64,000 bases of DNA, taken from NCBI GenBank assembly GCA_015064885.1, contig SVRJ01000002.1:33078-97077 (forward strand). Reading direction: 5' to 3'. This DNA comes from Oscillospiraceae bacterium. GTDB taxonomy: Bacteria; Bacillota; Clostridia; Oscillospirales; CAG-272. A model generated the notes under the pieces. The model saw only the letters and a list, made by a program, of their open reading frames with translations. It was not told the DNA's origin and ran no database searches. The translations under genes were made by a program, and so were the position numbers. This document shows positions 47,494 through 56,858 of the stretch, one piece after another; the first letter of the stretch is position 1; every line of letters begins with the position of its first letter.

Positions 47494-49714
47494 GGTTACC
47501 TCCTCGTTCTTTCATGCGCTTGATACGCTCGGTAATGATCTTGGGAATTTCAACGCTGGGAGCGTTGGGGTGGAGCAACCACGTTGCAGCATAGTGTGTG
47601 GGAGAAACCTCAAACATAGGAGGCTGCATTTCGTAGTCTATTTCCATTGCATACTTGTTTCTTTCTGCAAAAGCGTCGCCAACGGGAGGATATATCATAT
47701 TCGGAGGAGTACCGGGGATAGCATCCAGTTTTTCGTTGGTATCGAGGTCAGGCATAGAGGAGAGAAGAGCCCAGGTGTAGGGGTGCTGAGGATTATAGAA
47801 TACCTCGTTTGCCGTACCGTACTCAACTATCTTACCTGCATACATAACGGCAATTCTGTCCGCCATGTTTGCAACTACGCCCAGGTCGTGTGTAATAAAG
47901 ATGATGGAAAGGTTGTGCTCGCGCTTCAAACGGTTGATAAGCTCAAGGATCTGTGCCTGGATAGTAACGTCAAGCGCCGTTGTAGGCTCGTCGCAGATGA
48001 GAATATCGGGGTTAGCCGAGAGAGCGATAGCAATAACTATACGCTGACGCATACCACCGGAGAACTCGAACGGATACTGTCTGAAACGCATTCTCGCTTC
48101 GGGGATACCAACCTCTTCCATGAGCTTGATAGCCTTTTCCTTAGCTATACGCTTTGTGAGCTTGTAAACTACCTGAGAAGCTTTTTCCTTGAGATAATCG
48201 ATTATCTCAATACAACGCTTGTCAACGTCAACGCTGTCCGCGTTTTCAACGTCTGCAATGAATTTGTTCATTACGCGTGTGAGAACCGATACGATGGTCT
48301 TGATCTGTTCTTCGGGTTCGATAACAGACTTAGGAACGATCTTCCAGTCTACCTTCTTACCCTTGGCGATCAGTGCGTCTCTCTTTGCGGTCTGACGTGC
48401 GAAGCGCTCCTCTTCCTTCGGATTGTTCTTGATGTAGAAGAAGTATTTTTCAACTTCTCTTTCAAGAGCTCCTCCGAACGTGTACGCAACGTTGTCCTTG
48501 ATAACTGCAAGAGGATCTATTGCGGAGCGAACGCTCTTGTCAACACTCTTGCAGAGTGCCATTGAGGACTGAGCTGTGAAATTGTTTGCATTGAAGAAGT
48601 CGATAGCTTCCTGCAAAGCGGTGATAGCCGCCTTCTTGTTTTCGAGAGTCTTGTCGATCGAATACTGTACTGCGATCTTTTCAAGATTGATGAACGAGTT
48701 CATAAAGTCCTCGTTGAGGAACTTGTATGTCATCTCGTTTGCCTCTTCTGCAGGCATTTTACTGAGATCTGTTTCGGGGTGCTTGTATACGTAGTAACCG
48801 ATTCTGAAGAAATCGTACTGTGTCTGTGCAAGCATTTCCGTAGCAGTCTTCTTTATAGCTTCAAGAACCTCAACAGTCTCGGAGGATGCTTCCTTCTTGG
48901 ATGCATTTGCTCCAACGACCTTCTTTACCGAATCGATAACGGTTACTTTGGCCTTCTCGATGCGCCTTACTCTTTCAAGTGCATCTGCATGAGCCTTGAG
49001 CTCGTCTTCATATTTAGAGATAAAGTATTTATCTTTGATAGATGTGAGGCTTCTGCGGATAAGGCTAAGTGTTGCAACAACGTCAACCTTCTGCTTCTTT
49101 TCTACGAGGAAGAGGAGATCCTCTATCATCGCGATCATTTCTTCTGCAGCTGTGCGTGAATCAGTGTAGCTGTTATCGAGCTTTATTGCCTGAATGTTGA
49201 AGTCGTCAAACGTCTTGATATACTTGTCGACCTCTTCCGCGGAAACTCTTGCAGTTTTGTTTTCCGCAAGAGCCTTCTTTATCATATCAGAGAGCTCTGC
49301 AAGCATCTTATTGAATGCCACGCGGCCTTCCTTACGGTTAGCCTTATTCTTGAGGAGCATTGCTTCGGTTATCTGCTTACCGATACGCATGATGGGGTTA
49401 AGGGAAGAGAGAGGATCCTGGAAGATCATAGCGATCTTGTCTCCGCGGAGCTTGTGCATCTCTTCTTCGGGAATGCGGGCAAGGTCCTGTCCGTCGTAGA
49501 GTATCTCACCGCCCTCATGAATAGAGTTTACTGCGGAAATACCCATAATAGCCTTAGAGGTAACCGACTTACCCGAGCCGGATTCTCCGACTATGGCCAA
49601 GGTCTCGCCCTTGTAAAGGTCAAAGGAAATATCACGTACTGCCTGCACCTTACCTGCATCTGTACGGAAGGAGACCTTAAGATTATTTACTGACAATTTG
49701 ATTTCTTTACTCAT
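47483..49714 (-). CDS. oppD: Oligopeptide ABC transporter ATPase OppD with a very large insertion
   Basis: A 743-residue ATP-binding subunit, more than twice the usual 330-350. Walker A GESGSGKSVTSKA (near 38), Q-loop MIFQDPLSSLNPIM (near 98), then about 390 extra residues (roughly 135-520) rich in Lys, Glu, Ala and Leu and likely mostly helical. After that come ARMRFRQYPFEFSGGMRQRI (signature near 550) and LICDEPTTALD (Walker B near 575), then the D-loop, H-loop and the HPYTWALLSSMP extension. The insertion sits in the helical subdomain, which faces the permease and its partner. The frame is continuous and all catalytic motifs are kept. GGAGG precedes the ATG. Confidence 0.9.
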   Translation of the reverse strand: MSKEIKLSVNNLKVSFRTDAGKVQAVRDISFDLYKGETLAIVGESGSGKSVTSKAIMGISAVNSIHEGGEILYDGQDLARIPEEEMHKLRGDKIAMIFQDPLSSLNPIMRIGKQITEAMLLKNKANRKEGRVAFNKMLAELSDMIKKALAENKTARVSAEEVDKYIKTFDDFNIQAIKLDNSYTDSRTAAEEMIAMIEDLLFLVEKKQKVDVVATLSLIRRSLTSIKDKYFISKYEDELKAHADALERVRRIEKAKVTVIDSVKKVVGANASKKEASSETVEVLEAIKKTATEMLAQTQYDFFRIGYYVYKHPETDLSKMPAEEANEMTYKFLNEDFMNSFINLEKIAVQYSIDKTLENKKAAITALQEAIDFFNANNFTAQSSMALCKSVDKSVRSAIDPLAVIKDNVAYTFGGALEREVEKYFFYIKNNPKEEERFARQTAKRDALIAKGKKVDWKIVPKSVIEPEEQIKTIVSVLTRVMNKFIADVENADSVDVDKRCIEIIDYLKEKASQVVYKLTKRIAKEKAIKLMEEVGIPEARMRFRQYPFEFSGGMRQRIVIAIALSANPDILICDEPTTALDVTIQAQILELINRLKREHNLSIIFITHDLGVVANMADRIAVMYAGKIVEYGTANEVFYNPQHPYTWALLSSMPDLDTNEKLDAIPGTPPNMIYPPVGDAFAERNKYAMEIDYEMQPPMFEVSPTHYAATWLLHPNAPSVEIPKIITERIKRMKERGGNHGE

Positions 49715-49716
49715 AC

Positions 49717-51300
49717 TTAGTCCTCCGATCCTCTGAGCGACGGGTTGAATGCATCACGCAAGCCGTTGCCGAACAAGTTAAAGCTGAGCATTAAGAGTAC
49801 AAGGAACATACAGGGGAAGAGTGCAACGAATCCTGCGTTAGCTATGATGGACTTTTGTCCCGCAGAGATAAGTGTACCTACGCTGGTCGTGTTTCCTGCC
49901 TCAAGGTTAATGATACCCAAGTAAGAAAGGCTGGTTTCCGAATAGATCATCGAGGGGATTACCAGAGCAACGCTGGTTACGATAGTACCGAGACCGTTCG
50001 GGAAAATATGCTTGAACATGATTCTGGAGTCACTTGCTCCGAGAGTTCTCGCTGCAAGAACGTATTCCTGGTTCTTGAAACGGTAGAACTGCATACGGGT
50101 CCTTCCCGCCATACCGATCCATCCTGTCGCAAAGAATGCGATAAAGAGAACGAGAGCCTGGCTCGAGGAGCCCATGTGATATTTGAGAAGTGTAATAATT
50201 ATCATTGACGGTACAGAACCGAGGATCTCACAGAATCTCTCCATAAAGAGGTCGATCTTGCCACCGAAGTAGCCCGAGATAGAACCCCAGATAACACCTA
50301 CAATGAAGTTAACTGCTGCAACTACAGTTGCGAAAATAAATGAGAATCTTGCACCGTAAGCAAGACAAGCAAAGATGTCCTTACCCGTGTCGGTAGTACC
50401 AAACAGGAAGCTGGGCTCTGCAATGCCGTCCTTTTTGACTTGTGTGTGCTGATAGGTATAATATTCGTAGTATTCTGCTCTGATCTCTATACCACCGTCA
50501 ACCAATCTGCCGTAAGCATAATAATACTTCGTGCCGTTTTCGTTGATACCGTCCTGACCTTCAATTCTGATTGAATTGTACTCGGGAATGACGTTAGACG
50601 GGGAAGCAGCTTCATACTTCCAATAGTTGGGGATGATATTGCCATTGCTGTCAAGCTTCGGGCGGACAGTAGATGCCTTGGGATCTACCATCTTGTAGTA
50701 GATGTTAGCATCGTGCTGGTTCTTTACGTGAGAAGGTCTGTCAGAAACCTTAACTATCGGGTAAAGGATCTGCTTTCCGGTTTCGTTCTGATATCTTTGA
50801 ATATCGTTGAACTCCTCGGGAGAGATGACTTTATATTTACCGAAGCCGACACCGCCGTAGGTATCATAGCGGTACGTGTAGTTAGAGCCGTCATCGGTTG
50901 TAGTGTATTCACCGCGCTTGATAATATCTCTGCCTGTTTCCTGCGCGATCGCAAGGTCCTTGAGGTATCCGAGATAGTTTGTCTTCTTCGTTTTATAGCC
51001 GTCCCAGAAATCAATACCGCTATCTACAAAGAACTGTGCCTTAGGCGTTACGTATGCGTATACCATATCGTAGTATTTGGGCTGGAAAGGAGTGAAGAAG
51101 GGGGCGATTATAGCGAAAAGGATCAAGATCATAATTACGACACCGCCAACTACCGCACCCTTGTTCTTGCTGAAGCGGCGGAAAGCACCCTGGAAGTAGC
51201 TTACGGGCTTTGTATCGAACTTGCTGTCGTGATACAAGTCGTTTCTTTTTACAAACTGAAACTTTTCTGCGGGGATATTATTTATATTATTCATTTCCAT
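49717..51300 (-). CDS. oppC: Oligopeptide ABC transporter permease OppC with large extracytoplasmic insertion
   Basis: A 527-residue permease, against about 300 for usual OppC. After an N-terminal cytoplasmic stretch and the first membrane helix (GVVIMILILFAIIAPFFTP, about residues 50-72), some 200 residues rich in Tyr, Asn, Asp and Gly follow before the binding-protein-dependent transport core begins near residue 320 (FATVVAAVNFIVGVIWG). The core has the EAA-type loop GRTRMQFYRFKNQEYVLAARTLGASD and the usual six-helix pattern. The inserted region is outside the membrane, facing the binding protein. It lies 2 bp after oppB and just before oppD. Confidence 0.9.
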   Translation of the reverse strand: MEMNNINNIPAEKFQFVKRNDLYHDSKFDTKPVSYFQGAFRRFSKNKGAVVGGVVIMILILFAIIAPFFTPFQPKYYDMVYAYVTPKAQFFVDSGIDFWDGYKTKKTNYLGYLKDLAIAQETGRDIIKRGEYTTTDDGSNYTYRYDTYGGVGFGKYKVISPEEFNDIQRYQNETGKQILYPIVKVSDRPSHVKNQHDANIYYKMVDPKASTVRPKLDSNGNIIPNYWKYEAASPSNVIPEYNSIRIEGQDGINENGTKYYYAYGRLVDGGIEIRAEYYEYYTYQHTQVKKDGIAEPSFLFGTTDTGKDIFACLAYGARFSFIFATVVAAVNFIVGVIWGSISGYFGGKIDLFMERFCEILGSVPSMIIITLLKYHMGSSSQALVLFIAFFATGWIGMAGRTRMQFYRFKNQEYVLAARTLGASDSRIMFKHIFPNGLGTIVTSVALVIPSMIYSETSLSYLGIINLEAGNTTSVGTLISAGQKSIIANAGFVALFPCMFLVLLMLSFNLFGNGLRDAFNPSLRGSED

Positions 51301-51302
51301 AA

Positions 51303-52310
51303 TTATTTAGCCCCCATTCTGATTCTCGGGTCGATGAAGCCGTAGCTTATGTCTATTACTATTCCCGCTGTCAGGCTGACCAACGTGTAGAAGCCGGAAA
51401 GGAGCATGAAGAAATCATAGTCCTGGAAGGTAATAGAGTTAAGGTAGAGTCCACCAACGCCATTGATAGCGAACATCTTCTCAATAATGAGCGATCCGGA
51501 GAGAACAGATACGAACTCACTGAGGATCGACGGGAAAATAACTACCATCGAGTTACGCATAGCGTGACGGTAGATAGCCTGTCTCTTTGTAAGACCCTTT
51601 GTTCTTGCGAGAAGCATAAACTCACCGGTAAGAACCTCTGAGAGCTCCGCACGTGTATAACGCGCATAACCTGCAATAGATCCGAGAGAGAGAGCAAAAA
51701 CTGCGGGAAGCATAGAGCGGAATACGTCCCAAGTGAAATATGCGTCACTCGTCGACATAGTTATTGGGAACCATCCGAGCTTAAAACAGATAGTGTACTG
51801 GAGCAAAAGTGCCAATACGATAGATGGAACAGATATCAACAGGATTATGAAGATGTTGATAACCTGGTCCTGCCACTTATTCTTCTTGAGCGCAGCCAAA
51901 ATACCAAGTCCGAGACCTATCGGTACTCCGAGTATGGTAGAATAGATGTTAATTAAAATCGTGGGAGGGAGCTTTTTTACAAACACTTCCCATACGGGGT
52001 GGTTTACGTATTCACCGTAGGTGGTAGCAATACCGAAGTCACCGCGAGTAACGATCTTCTTGATGTAAGATCCGAGCTGGATCATTATCGGTACTCTGTC
52101 ATAGGTATATACACCGTTGTCACCCTCTTGAATGTTGGTGATCCAGCCTCTTCCCTCGAGAGTTGCCATAATAATCGCGGGATCCTGTCCCGGAAGAACG
52201 TTGATAGGGATAGGCAAAAGCTTGATAAGCACAAAACACATCGTAAAAATGATGAGGAATGTGAACAGCATCAAGCCGAGACGCTTCGTCACATACTTAA
52301 ACATATACAT
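51303..52310 (-). CDS. oppB: Oligopeptide ABC transporter permease OppB
   Basis: A 335-residue permease of ordinary length, in contrast to its partners. It begins MYMFKYVTKRLGLMLFTFLIIFTMCF, the usual OppB N-terminus, and has six membrane helices and the EAA-loop segment RYTRAELSEVLTGEFMLLARTKGL with Ala-Gly near the coupling helix. With OppC it forms the membrane pore. GAGGAGA precedes the ATG. It follows the binding-protein gene after a 350-bp gap containing a hairpin. Confidence 0.93.
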   Translation of the reverse strand: MYMFKYVTKRLGLMLFTFLIIFTMCFVLIKLLPIPINVLPGQDPAIIMATLEGRGWITNIQEGDNGVYTYDRVPIMIQLGSYIKKIVTRGDFGIATTYGEYVNHPVWEVFVKKLPPTILINIYSTILGVPIGLGLGILAALKKNKWQDQVINIFIILLISVPSIVLALLLQYTICFKLGWFPITMSTSDAYFTWDVFRSMLPAVFALSLGSIAGYARYTRAELSEVLTGEFMLLARTKGLTKRQAIYRHAMRNSMVVIFPSILSEFVSVLSGSLIIEKMFAINGVGGLYLNSITFQDYDFFMLLSGFYTLVSLTAGIVIDISYGFIDPRIRMGAK

Positions 52311-52660
52311 AGGTTTTTCTCCTCTGCTTTTGTTGTTTTCTTATTTATGTTACGGGCCGTGTCGAAGGGCTTGCTTCACACGGTATCGTATACATATATC
52401 TGCTCTATATAAATAGAATTATTCTAAAATGATCTTCTAATTAAAATTTCTACTGTTATAAATGTTAGCGAACCGATTTGTATTCTGCATTTATTGGACA
52501 ACAGGGTATCTTTTCGAAACCCCTTTATATATTGAATATAGTTATCGCTACTCTTAATATCTGTAGCAAAAATTGGAAATACGCAAATCAGCGGTGAGCG
52601 TTTTTCGCTCACCGCCGTTTGCTTTTAGTTAAATAACTTAAACTATTAGTTAATTAAAAG
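52311..52660 (-). other. Gap between binding-protein and permease genes, with intercistronic hairpin
   Basis: No gene is seen. A perfect 10-bp hairpin GCGGTGAGCG-TTTTT-CGCTCACCGC (52591-52615), extended by GCAAA/TTTGC, lies just after the oppA stop on the minus strand; it lacks a T-run and may stabilise oppA mRNA so that binding protein exceeds permease. The rest is AT-rich; I see no clear second promoter. Confidence 0.55.
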
Positions 52661-55273
52661 TTACTCGGACTTTTTGTACTCGTTAGTAAGGTCGTTGTTG
52701 TTGGCCTTAACGTATTCTGTCCATTCAGCATCAGTATACTTAACTTCCATATATCTGATACCGCCGAAGCCCATAAATACGTTCTCTACGTCAGAGAAGT
52801 AAGCGAACTTAGCGCCGAGGAAGGATCCGCCGGAGTCTGCGATGAGCATTACGGAACGGCTTTCCTTGATGGTGATCTCTTCGAGAGCGGAGAGGATCAT
52901 GAGTCTTGCTTCTGCGGGAGCAAAGCCTGCGCCCCAGTTGTACTTCTTAGCCTGCTCTTCGGACTCTGCGAGACCGTTGAGGCAGAAGTACCAGTTCTGA
53001 ACACTCATTGTGATAGTCTCACCAGCGCCTTCGTAGTCACCTGCGGGCATTGTGAGAGTCATATCAATTGCTGATGTATCCCAGTACATGTGGTAGTTGA
53101 GGGAGTCATCGGGGTTAACGAATGCGCCAATGATATCGAAGGGGTTGAATGCGTTACCGGAGAAACCGTAACCGAAACCGATCTGAGTCTGACCGGAACG
53201 GAATGCTTCAGCCCACTTAGAACCTGCAGATGCGTCAAATACAACGTCGATCTTGTTTTCGAGAGCTGTGCCCTTTGTGAGTTCGTCGAGAACGTCCTGG
53301 AGGTATGTAGCTCTGAATCTCTGCTTATCGTTATCTGTAGAAGAACCGTAAACGAGAGTGATGTTCTTTGTAGCGTCGTAGCCGTACTTGTCAGCGTTTG
53401 CTGTAAGCTCAGCGATAGCAGCCTTCATCTTCTCTTTTGCGAGAGTGGGGTTGTAACCTGTGAGTGCATCGTAAGCATCATCTGTGGAGAGACCTGTAAG
53501 TGTGCCGTTAGACCACTTGCCGTCTGCAGCCTGCTCAAAGCCGTAAGCGCGGAGGATACCCTCTTTAGCCTGCTTTGTGTTACGATACTGACCGCCGTCA
53601 GAAAGTGTTGCGGAGTTTTCGATGTCATAGTAGTAAGCAACGTTTACGAGACCGAAGCAGGGGATAGCTGTACCGGGCCAGATCTTTTCAACGATGTCGC
53701 TTCTGTTAAGAGCGAGGTTGAATGCATGTCTGAATTCCTGGATAGCAAGGATACCGTTGTTGTTTTCGCTAGCCTTAAGAACGTCAAGGTTGCTGTAAAG
53801 CTGCATACCAAATGTACCTGTGCTTGTGGATGTGTAGTAAACGTACTTGGAGTCTACGTACTCAGCTGCGTTCTCTGTAGCGAGAGCAGCATCGTCGTAT
53901 GTACCGTTAAGGAAGCCCATCCATCTTGTGGAGAACTCTTCCTGCTTTTCACAGTAGATAGCTGTGATGTTGTACTGGTTCTTGTACTGCTCCATGCCGT
54001 AACCGTACCAGTTCTCGTTCTTTTCGAGTCTGTAATGGCTACCAGCTTCGAATTCAACGAGCTTGTAGGGACCCCAGCTAGCTGTTGTCTCGAGAGAGGA
54101 GTTGTACTTGCTTGTCCAGAGAGTAGCGCCTTCAGCAGGCTCTACCTTAGCTGCTTCATACTTAGCCTTGTGAACGAGGGGAAGGCTGGACATGTAGTAA
54201 GCTGCCATGTAAGAGAGCGAACCGTCGTCGTTGAGGAGCTTATAAGCTACGTCAAGGCAAACAACGATAGCGTTTTCGGAATCGATGGAGTAGATACCAA
54301 CTGTATCCCAGTTTACTTCATCACCGTAACCGGAGACGTAGAAGAGAGCTTCCTTGAAGAGTTCTTCCTTAGCAGCATCAGTCTGAGTGCTCCAGTCGAT
54401 GCCGAAGGGCTTCAAAGCGTAACCGAGAAGCTCCTTAGCTGTAGCGATGTTCTCTTCAGTGATCAATGTGTAGCCATATTCATTAGCTGCGTCAGCGATA
54501 GCCTTAAGAGCAGCCTTAGCTTCTGCTGTACCAACGTAATCGTTGATAAGTTCGTCAAGAGTATAGCTTGCAAGGGTCATGCCGGTGCTGGTGGTGTTCA
54601 TATAAACCTCAGCGCCTTCAAGCTTGAAGGAGTAATCGGGTGTATCTTTTTCTCCGTAAGGGGGAACGATAGGAGTGTAGATGGGAGCGCCGGAGAAGAA
54701 GTATTCCTTAGCGTTCTTCATTCTCAGGGTGTCGTAGTAGGTGTTAGCGCGGAAGTTCATGAACTTGGGGTCGAGCTGAGCCTGCATGGAGTAAACGAAG
54801 TCAGCAGCCTTGATAGCTGTGCCGTCATCCCACTTAAGGTCGTCGCGGAGAGTGATCTTCCAAGCGTAGCCGCCTTCTGCCTTCTGCTCAGCAGTGTAGC
54901 CCCACTTAGCGTCAACTGTGGAAGTTACGTCTTCGAGCTTTGTAGCTGCGGAGTAGTTGGTTGTGTATGCACCTGCAACGATAGCATCCTTGTTGATGGA
55001 ACCGTCTGCGTTGTACTTCTGATCGCCTTCGAACTTGTAGTCATAGTCAAAGAACGAAGAACCAATGTAACTCATGATCTGAGTATCATTGTTGTCAGCG
55101 TATGTCAGCTCGTTCCAGTTGCTGGGCATAGTCTGTGTGGTGGTATTGTATTTAGCCTGCTTAAATGTAGCGGGTGTAACCTCGGGTGTCTTCGGCTTAC
55201 AACCTACAACCATTGTAGCAACCAAAACCAAACACAAAACCATCATGAGCATGGATTTGAATGTTTTGTTCAT
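52661..55273 (-). CDS. oppA: Oligopeptide-binding lipoprotein, oversized (OppA-like)
   Basis: An 870-residue binding lipoprotein, against about 530-600 for usual OppA. The ATG at 55273 has GGAGGA upstream and gives a signal peptide and lipobox VVGCK (Cys25). SBP_bac_5 blocks are seen: WKITLRDDLKWDDGTAIKAADFVYS, then GPYKLVEFEAGSHYRLEKNENWYG and FRHAFNLALNRSDI. Extra material lies before and between these (Ala/Glu/Tyr-rich, residues about 200-340 and 570-640). Codon use is narrow, and the opposite strand stays open for over 700 codons, consistent with high expression. It captures peptides outside the membrane for OppBCDF. Confidence 0.9.
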   Translation of the reverse strand: MNKTFKSMLMMVLCLVLVATMVVGCKPKTPEVTPATFKQAKYNTTTQTMPSNWNELTYADNNDTQIMSYIGSSFFDYDYKFEGDQKYNADGSINKDAIVAGAYTTNYSAATKLEDVTSTVDAKWGYTAEQKAEGGYAWKITLRDDLKWDDGTAIKAADFVYSMQAQLDPKFMNFRANTYYDTLRMKNAKEYFFSGAPIYTPIVPPYGEKDTPDYSFKLEGAEVYMNTTSTGMTLASYTLDELINDYVGTAEAKAALKAIADAANEYGYTLITEENIATAKELLGYALKPFGIDWSTQTDAAKEELFKEALFYVSGYGDEVNWDTVGIYSIDSENAIVVCLDVAYKLLNDDGSLSYMAAYYMSSLPLVHKAKYEAAKVEPAEGATLWTSKYNSSLETTASWGPYKLVEFEAGSHYRLEKNENWYGYGMEQYKNQYNITAIYCEKQEEFSTRWMGFLNGTYDDAALATENAAEYVDSKYVYYTSTSTGTFGMQLYSNLDVLKASENNNGILAIQEFRHAFNLALNRSDIVEKIWPGTAIPCFGLVNVAYYYDIENSATLSDGGQYRNTKQAKEGILRAYGFEQAADGKWSNGTLTGLSTDDAYDALTGYNPTLAKEKMKAAIAELTANADKYGYDATKNITLVYGSSTDNDKQRFRATYLQDVLDELTKGTALENKIDVVFDASAGSKWAEAFRSGQTQIGFGYGFSGNAFNPFDIIGAFVNPDDSLNYHMYWDTSAIDMTLTMPAGDYEGAGETITMSVQNWYFCLNGLAESEEQAKKYNWGAGFAPAEARLMILSALEEITIKESRSVMLIADSGGSFLGAKFAYFSDVENVFMGFGGIRYMEVKYTDAEWTEYVKANNNDLTNEYKKSE

Positions 55274-55408
55274 AATGTCCTCCATTAATGAATTTGGATT
55301 ATTATTTCATTACCCGTAAATCTCTTTTTCATTTATTGAGTATGATTTTAAGCGTAAAATCCTATTCAATATAAGTAAAACAAATTACATGAGTATATGA
55401 ATATAATA

Positions 55409-55437
55409 ATTATAACACATAAAACTCGGATTGTCAA
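55409..55437 (-). promoter_or_regulatory. Promoter of the opp operon
   Basis: On the minus strand TTGACA (55432-55437), 17 bp, TATAAT (55409-55414), about 136 bp upstream of the oppA ATG. Confidence 0.85.
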
Positions 55438-55941
55438 GCCCTTTGACGATTAATTGCAAACAAAATTCAAATTTTTTGCACTTCCGCACAAGAATAAGTA
55501 TTAAAAACAGTAAAGCAATATAATATTTGCCTTATATTTTGTGTAGGTACATTAGTATTACGGGCTGCATTCCGTGTGAACGCAGAGGAATTACGTAAGC
55601 GATGAAAAAGACTGCAAGAGATATTGCTATATAATATATAAAGGAAAAGAACTGTCGTAATTTTACTGCGAGGGCAGGCGAGAGATGTAAAATTTTCTCC
55701 TGTTTTAATTGCGAAAAACAGGTCCTTCCGTCTTGTAGCGCAGATAAAAAGCATATGCTCCCGGCAGTGAAAAAAATATATCCGCCTAAAGCTCGGGGCG
55801 GATATTTTTCGAGTGGCACAATGCAAGAGATATGACTGTAAAATTCATTTTCAGCTTGAGTATAGATAGCTTTATTTATTCACGTACGTTTTGACACTGC
55901 GCGCAGCATATTGTCGCGGGAGGTTTGAGCGCCATTGTTTT
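55438..55941. other. Intergenic region, no convincing gene
   Basis: AT-rich gap of about 500 bp upstream of the opp promoter. A minus frame at 55532-55819 (GTG start, no ribosome binding site) encodes 95 residues with two hydrophobic segments and a few Pro/Tyr motifs (KYPPRALGGYIFF), which could be a small membrane protein or decayed remnant; I cannot support it. Confidence 0.3.
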
Positions 55942-56682
55942 TTATTTATGACTTTTTGATCTGCGTATAAGTCTCACTATATCAACTGCGTATACTGCCG
56001 AAAGATATACTATGACCACCGCAAACGAAAGATACATATACCAGTACTGACACGGAATTATACTGTAAAACAGGTCAAGCAGTGGGTTCTCGGGATATAT
56101 AGAGAACATGTAATTTACCTTAATAACGTTTGAAGAGGAGTCGAGAATGTTGTGTGATGCCGTATAAGCGTTTACGAGAAGATTGATAAAGTGGATGACC
56201 GTATAGGAGGAGAGAGTGATCACCATGGTTGAGGTGATACACCTCACGTCCTTTTTAGTCAGCTTGAGAGTAAACATAAGTATCGGGATACCGAGCTCCA
56301 GAACGTGGGGAAAATAATAGAAGAAGAATACCCAGCCGAAGATCGGAGTCTGTGCAACCGAATTATTCATTATCAGCGCAAACAAAGCCCCGACCGACCA
56401 AAGTAACAAGAGATTGTTCAGAGTTTTGTTTCTTGTAAATACTGCTATGGGAAGCACCATGGCGTTTAGCGAGCACAAGTGAAGAGGCAAGTACTCAAGC
56501 GGTGATCCCCATGCCAGCAGGTTGTAAATTATTGCGGCAATTCCCGAAAAGGAGAGGATACCGAGAACGAGCGTTTTTGTTCTGTCCCCTTTTTTCTTTA
56601 AAATAAAATGTAAGCCTACGATGCTTGCCACTCCTATGGCAAGAGAAATAATATGAGCCGCACTGAAAAAGCCCCAAGTCAT
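55942..56682 (-). CDS. YwaF-family integral membrane protein (TIGR02206-type)
   Basis: A 246-residue protein with about seven membrane helices. The ATG at 56682 has GAGGAGG upstream and starts MTWGFFSAAH; a longer frame to 56766 has no ribosome binding site. Conserved-looking features are LEYLPLHLCSLNAMVLP (residues about 65-80) and a Tyr/Trp-rich last loop SIIPCQYWYMY. This pattern matches YwaF proteins of Bacillus and Clostridia, whose function is unknown. An unusual ATATA-type repeat lies in the upstream region. Confidence 0.75.
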   Translation of the reverse strand: MTWGFFSAAHIISLAIGVASIVGLHFILKKKGDRTKTLVLGILSFSGIAAIIYNLLAWGSPLEYLPLHLCSLNAMVLPIAVFTRNKTLNNLLLLWSVGALFALIMNNSVAQTPIFGWVFFFYYFPHVLELGIPILMFTLKLTKKDVRCITSTMVITLSSYTVIHFINLLVNAYTASHNILDSSSNVIKVNYMFSIYPENPLLDLFYSIIPCQYWYMYLSFAVVIVYLSAVYAVDIVRLIRRSKSHK

Positions 56683-56764
56683 AATGCCCTCCTCATATAC
56701 AGATAAAGTAATTAGATCAAAGCTCCGCTTTTTTTGAGTCTGAATAAACACTTCGCGGAGATAC

Positions 56765-56791
56765 AATATAATATAATATAATATAATATAA
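56765..56791. repeat. Pentanucleotide tandem repeat (TATAA units) upstream of the YwaF gene
   Basis: About five to six units of TATAA run without interruption, 83-109 bp upstream of the ATG at 56682, in the place where the -10 would lie. It looks like a simple sequence repeat able to change length. Confidence 0.8.
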
Positions 56792-56858
56792 TGATAGTTT
56801 TTACTCCGAAAAAAGCCGATCCTTTTTATATTTCTCTACTGTTTGACGCGCTCTGTAT

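Noticed and set aside
47483..49714. OppD as two genes or a frameshift fusion
   Set aside because: The frame is continuous, both halves of one ATPase lie at the two ends and no second start site is seen in the middle.
52591..52615. Full terminator after oppA
   Set aside because: The stem is perfect but no T-run follows on the minus strand, and the permease gene has no clear promoter of its own, so read-through is likely.
53090..55288. 732-codon plus-strand frame opposite oppA
   Set aside because: It has no ribosome binding site, an odd Val/Cys/Ser composition and no recognisable domain. It mirrors a strongly supported gene and arises from its codon bias.
55467..55826. 119-codon and 95-codon minus-strand frames
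   Set aside because: No ribosome binding site, overlapping alternative frames and low-complexity content; I cannot support a gene.
56760..56795. CRISPR-like or other array
   Set aside because: The repeat unit is 5 bp with no spacers; it is a simple sequence repeat.
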